DNA from: Candidatus Desulfosporosinus nitrosoreducens | GTDB taxonomy: Bacteria; Bacillota; Desulfitobacteriia; Desulfitobacteriales; Desulfitobacteriaceae | Reading direction: 5' to 3' | NCBI RefSeq assembly: GCF_030954495.1 | Contig: NZ_JAVHUW010000030.1 | Location: 1-55,824, forward strand | DNA: 55,824 nucleotides | Shown here: positions 53,372 through 55,824 of the stretch, piece after piece | How positions within the stretch are numbered: the stretch's first letter is position 1 | How the letters are laid out: every line of letters begins with the position of its first letter | The notes under the pieces: generated by a model | Seen by the model: the letters and a program-made list of their open reading frames with translations, nothing else | What the model was told of the DNA's origin: nothing | Database searches by the model: none | Translations under genes and position numbers: made by a program

Positions 53372-53875
53372 CTATTTTGATATAATATTCTTAAGCCAAG
53401 CATTGATTGCTTTCTTCTTTTCCTCCGTGAATTCTTTCTTCGCTTCTTCATTTAACCATGCTAAAGATCTTTCAGCTAAATATCTTCTCATTTGCTCCTC
53501 GGCTTCCAGCATGATAACTTTTATTAGACAAGGACATTTTTCAAAGTTATTCTGCGCTGCATTTTTGTCAACTAAGATATTGTTCTGCCTGATTTCCGCA
53601 CACTGGAATATTGGCGATGCACCTTCAACTGCTTCTACAATATCCCATAGGGAAATTGCCTCCGAATTACGAGCTAATTCATAGCCCCCATTAACACCTG
53701 GCATTGCTCTTACGATGCCGGCTTTCCTCAATTTTGTAAAAACCTTAGAAAGATATGTTTCAGATATTCCTTGTAATGTTGCTAATTCTCTAACTCCAAT
53801 GGCCTTCCCTAAGGGTAGGTCTACCATGTAAAACAAAGAATGTAACGCATATTCCACACCTATGCTAAATTGCAA
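53372..53875 (-). CDS. Rrf2-family transcriptional regulator
   Basis: 167 residues. HTH with IGVRELATLQGISETYLSKVFTKLRKAGIV and the GVNGGYELAR wing typical of Rrf2. Three Cys (FQC at about 91 and CPC at about 112-114) might bind an Fe-S cluster, though spacing differs from IscR/NsrR. TTG 53875 lies nine bases after GGGGGAGG, and the ATG at 53902 would cover that site. Divergent from the flavin-binding gene. Confidence 0.88.
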   Translation of the reverse strand: MQFSIGVEYALHSLFYMVDLPLGKAIGVRELATLQGISETYLSKVFTKLRKAGIVRAMPGVNGGYELARNSEAISLWDIVEAVEGASPIFQCAEIRQNNILVDKNAAQNNFEKCPCLIKVIMLEAEEQMRRYLAERSLAWLNEEAKKEFTEEKKKAINAWLKNIISK

Positions 53876-54057
53876 AGTGCTTGCCTCCCCCGATAACCAC
53901 ATAGTTTAATTAAATTGACTATACACGCTTTAGATATTTTAGACAAGATTTCTGTTGACTTGCATACAAACATAAGTTAATATCTATATTGTGGATAATA
54001 GTTATCTGTAATATCTTATTTATGGGAATCAAAAATTGAAAGAGGAGGCAATCCTAA

Positions 54058-54435
54058 ATGATCAACGAAACACTATTGGAAGTATTATCGCACCCTGCCG
54101 ACGGGGTTGTGGCGATAGTAACTCAAGGAGCAGATGAGCCTCACGTCGTTAATACCTGGAACAGTTACGTACACGTGACTTCAGATGACAAATTGTTAAT
54201 CCCCGCCGGATTCATGCATAAAACTGAAAAAAACATTGCCGCAAATAATAAGGTACAACTTACGATTGGAAACAGGGAAGTCCAAGGCAAGATGAATAAG
54301 GGTACGGGATTTCTCATAAAGGGTACTGCCAGGTTTATTAAAGATGGTGAAGAGTTTGAAATGATGAAGAACAAGTTTGTCTGGATTAGGGCAGTTTTAG
54401 AGATCACCGTCAATCACGCAATACAGACAATCTAA
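54058..54435 (+). CDS. Pyridoxamine 5'-phosphate oxidase-like flavin-binding protein
   Basis: 125 residues, split-barrel fold: GVVAIVTQGADEPHVVNTWNSYVHV, LLIPAGFMHKTEKNIAANNKVQLTIG, GTGFLIKGTARF. Related proteins bind FMN or F420/heme. AGAGGAGG precedes the ATG. The divergent Rrf2 gene is the likely regulator, 182 bp away. A redox or nitrosative-stress link is inference. Confidence 0.85.
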   Translation: MINETLLEVLSHPADGVVAIVTQGADEPHVVNTWNSYVHVTSDDKLLIPAGFMHKTEKNIAANNKVQLTIGNREVQGKMNKGTGFLIKGTARFIKDGEEFEMMKNKFVWIRAVLEITVNHAIQTI

Positions 54436-54467
54436 CCGACATTTGATGAACTTGCGACTTGCAAGAG

Positions 54468-54511
54468 CAAAACCCTGTTGATCGCAAGACCGGCAGGGTT
54501 TTGTTTTTTAT
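54468..54511 (+). terminator. Rho-independent terminator
   Basis: CAAAACCCTG pairs with CAGGGTTTTG around a 15-base loop, followed by TTTTTTAT, 33 bp after the stop of the flavin-binding gene. Confidence 0.88.
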
Positions 54512-54594
54512 ACGTTGTCAGGATAAAAACCTTTCATCTATGACAATCGAACGTTTCGTTTTCTCTCCATATCGCACCTTAGCCATAGATTTAA

Positions 54595-54814
54595 AACGTA
54601 ATGCATGCAAAAAAATATTAGCCAGAATGGGACTAATAGGTCCTCCTTATGGGCTTCCTTCCTCGTTTCACGGTTACTACGCCGTTTTCCATCACTCCTG
54701 CTTTTAGCTAAACTCCACCCCGCGCTGGACGCTCTTGCTTTTGGCTATGTGCTTGGCACTATCAACCCGCACTCGGGACCTTCACCCATTAGACTTCGCC
54801 CGTGCCGGGCGCAC
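54595..54814 (-). mobile_element. Truncated group II (class C) intron
   Basis: On the minus strand from 54814: GTGCGCCCGGCACGGGCG, then GTCTAATGGGTGAAGGTCCCGAGTGCGG and AAAGCAAGAGCGTCC, the 5' end of domain I of group II introns, closest in pattern to class C. At about 54701-54712 it jumps to intron reverse-transcriptase coding sequence: AGVMENGVVTV, then after a frameshift EEGSP, a TAA in place of Gln, and GGPISPILANIFLH (RT motif QGGxxSPLLANIYLH). The rest of the protein and domains II-VI are missing. Confidence 0.85.
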
Positions 54815-54816
54815 AA

Positions 54817-54855
54817 GAAAAGAAAAAACGGCCTTATTTTAAGCCGTTTTTTCTG
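54817..54855 (-). terminator. Terminator of the CWB2 protein gene, intron target
   Basis: On the minus strand AAAAAACGGCTTA pairs with TAAGGCCGTTTTTT around AAA, then CTTTTCTT. It lies 137 bp past the stop at 54992. The intron's first base (54814) follows within about ten bases, as in class C introns which insert behind terminators. Confidence 0.85.
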
Positions 54856-54991
54856 ACTAACTGGGTCTTTAGAGAAGTTGCTATTGTACTGGCCATTAAA
54901 GAAAGAACCATTTTTGAAGCCCGGCGACATCTACTGATCTTTAATTATAATTGTGTTAACGAATCTTAACGGATGTAAAACTTAATATTCT

Positions 54992-55824
54992 CTATAGAGG
55001 TAACGTTTGAATTGTTGCAACTCCACTATTTAAGTCAACACCGGTTATTGTAACTTTGGCAAGTGATTCAGGATTAATGTTTGGGTAAAATTTCAATTTG
55101 AGTATACCTTGCTCTGTTGTAATTGTGCCTACACTTGAACTGAATTGAATATTATTGGCAAGAGATGACCTTGTAATATCAGCACCGTATTGATCATTCA
55201 CAATATATGTTGCATAACCCATCCTGTCTGTTCCATTAGAGGGGACTACCGCCAATTTAGTTGAGTTTATCGTAATTTTACTGACCTTTTGATCTGAAGT
55301 TTGACTGGAGCTTGGGCTTTCAAGTGTCGGATCAGTAATGGGAGCAGTATAACTGGAAGAGCCTGAGCCGGAAGAAGAATCAAGACTTACAACTATGCCG
55401 GTGGTTAAGTCAACAAGCGTAATAATAACCGGTTTATCAGTATCTGAAGAAGAATTATAAGTTATCGTACCTATGCCTTTGCTCGGATCTAGGGTAACTG
55501 ATGACCTTACTGAGGCAACGGCCGATAACTGGGTAGCCGGGACGCTTGACGTAATGTCTTGCCCCGTTCCATCAAGTACCTGGTACTTAAAGGTTGCAGT
55601 AGTTGTCCCAACTTTGGTGAGATTGCTTAACCTCAGAGTCTTATACGTTTTAGTTAGGCTATCTCCATTCGTTGTATTGGGCGAATTCAGATCAGTTATT
55701 ACAGAATCGGGAATAATCCCCGTTCCGCCAAATACATAGACATGGCTTGCATTGGCAACTCTTTGCTGATAGTAACTTCTCGTATTTGCCGGAGAATCAT
55801 TATTAATAAGGGTTATAGGTTCTG
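54992..55824 (-). CDS. CWB2-type cell-surface protein, C-terminal part
   Basis: The frame is open from the window edge to TAG at 54992, about 277 residues, 5' end outside the window. It begins with a cell-wall-binding repeat 2 unit (EPITLINNDSPAN, VANASHVYVFGGTGIIPDSV), then beta-rich Ig-like segments (SLTKTYKTLRLSNLTK, GTTTATFKYQV), a Ser/Gly linker (SLDSSSGSGSSSYT) and a last beta domain ending VDLNSGVATIQTLPL. CWB2 anchors surface proteins to secondary wall polymers. Confidence 0.8.
   Translation of the reverse strand, partial: EPITLINNDSPANTRSYYQQRVANASHVYVFGGTGIIPDSVITDLNSPNTTNGDSLTKTYKTLRLSNLTKVGTTTATFKYQVLDGTGQDITSSVPATQLSAVASVRSSVTLDPSKGIGTITYNSSSDTDKPVIITLVDLTTGIVVSLDSSSGSGSSSYTAPITDPTLESPSSSQTSDQKVSKITINSTKLAVVPSNGTDRMGYATYIVNDQYGADITRSSLANNIQFSSSVGTITTEQGILKLKFYPNINPESLAKVTITGVDLNSGVATIQTLPL

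Noticed and set aside
54605..54856. 83-codon plus-strand frame
   Set aside because: It is the reverse of intron domain I and RT sequence, with no start site and no protein family match.

Overview
The window looks like the chromosome of an anaerobic, low-to-mid GC Firmicute, most likely a Peptococcaceae-type clostridium such as Desulfitobacterium, Desulfosporosinus or a relative. The reasons are strong AGGAGG ribosome binding sites, TTG/GTG starts, a rubrerythrin, a Trp T-box leader, CWB2-type surface protein repeats and a UbiD/UbiX aromatic acid decarboxylase cassette. The genus is inference. There is no rRNA, tRNA, CRISPR array or intact insertion sequence.

Region 1 (1-18.1 kb) is almost wholly on the minus strand. 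At its head is an SsuABC/TauABC-type ABC importer. It is followed by a sensor kinase/response regulator pair, a NagB-like protein, NagA, class II aldolase, a phosphofructokinase, a TPI-family isomerase, a LarA-like (DUF2088) protein, a TauE/SafE transporter, phosphoglucose isomerase, phosphomannose isomerase and an aldo/keto reductase. Together these make a complete hexose-phosphate to triose-phosphate module with entries for mannose-6-P and N-acetylglucosamine-6-P, plus three partners (LarA-like, TauE, ABC importer) that do not fit plain glycolysis. A DoxX protein and a decayed sigma-54 regulator fragment lie beyond it. A roughly 130-bp structured repeat occurs three times (204, 9595, 20961), and a 68-bp palindrome made from its end overlaps the stop of the aldo/keto reductase.

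Region 2 (18.4-24.2 kb) holds rubrerythrin, an isochorismatase-like hydrolase with EcsC, a tiny HTH gene, a methyltransferase, and a divergent LysR/MFS pair.

Region 3 (24.2-32.8 kb) is AT-rich and looks like an inserted island. A minus-strand operon encodes UbiD (LpdC-like), a DUF554 membrane protein, UbiX, an LpdD-like protein, a type 1 isopentenyl-diphosphate isomerase and a YgiN-like monooxygenase. The IDI would supply the dimethylallyl unit that UbiX needs for prenylated FMN. Divergent from it are a LuxR-type regulator (frameshifted), a hybrid-type sensor kinase (in-frame UGA) and two stand-alone receiver proteins. A degraded Uma2 copy on the left and a degraded LysR copy on the right, each matching an intact gene on the opposite side, bracket the island as direct repeats.

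Region 4 (32.9-46.9 kb) is a set of small units: Uma2 nuclease, an OmpR-type two-component system with a secreted protein, TetR + SDR, TetR + a rifampin phosphotransferase/PEP-synthase-like enzyme with a strong operator, RraA-like aldolase, an alpha/beta hydrolase, nitroreductase, DUF1456, an alkyltransferase domain protein and a HAD phosphatase.

Region 5 (47-55.8 kb) has trpS behind a Trp T-box, with a tryptophan-rich RCC1 repeat protein directly downstream. It continues with a high-GC epimerase and divergent MerR, a MarR/MFS efflux operon with paired operators around its promoter, an Rrf2 regulator with a flavin-binding protein, a truncated group IIC intron sitting behind a terminator, and the 3' part of a CWB2 cell-surface protein gene that runs off the window.
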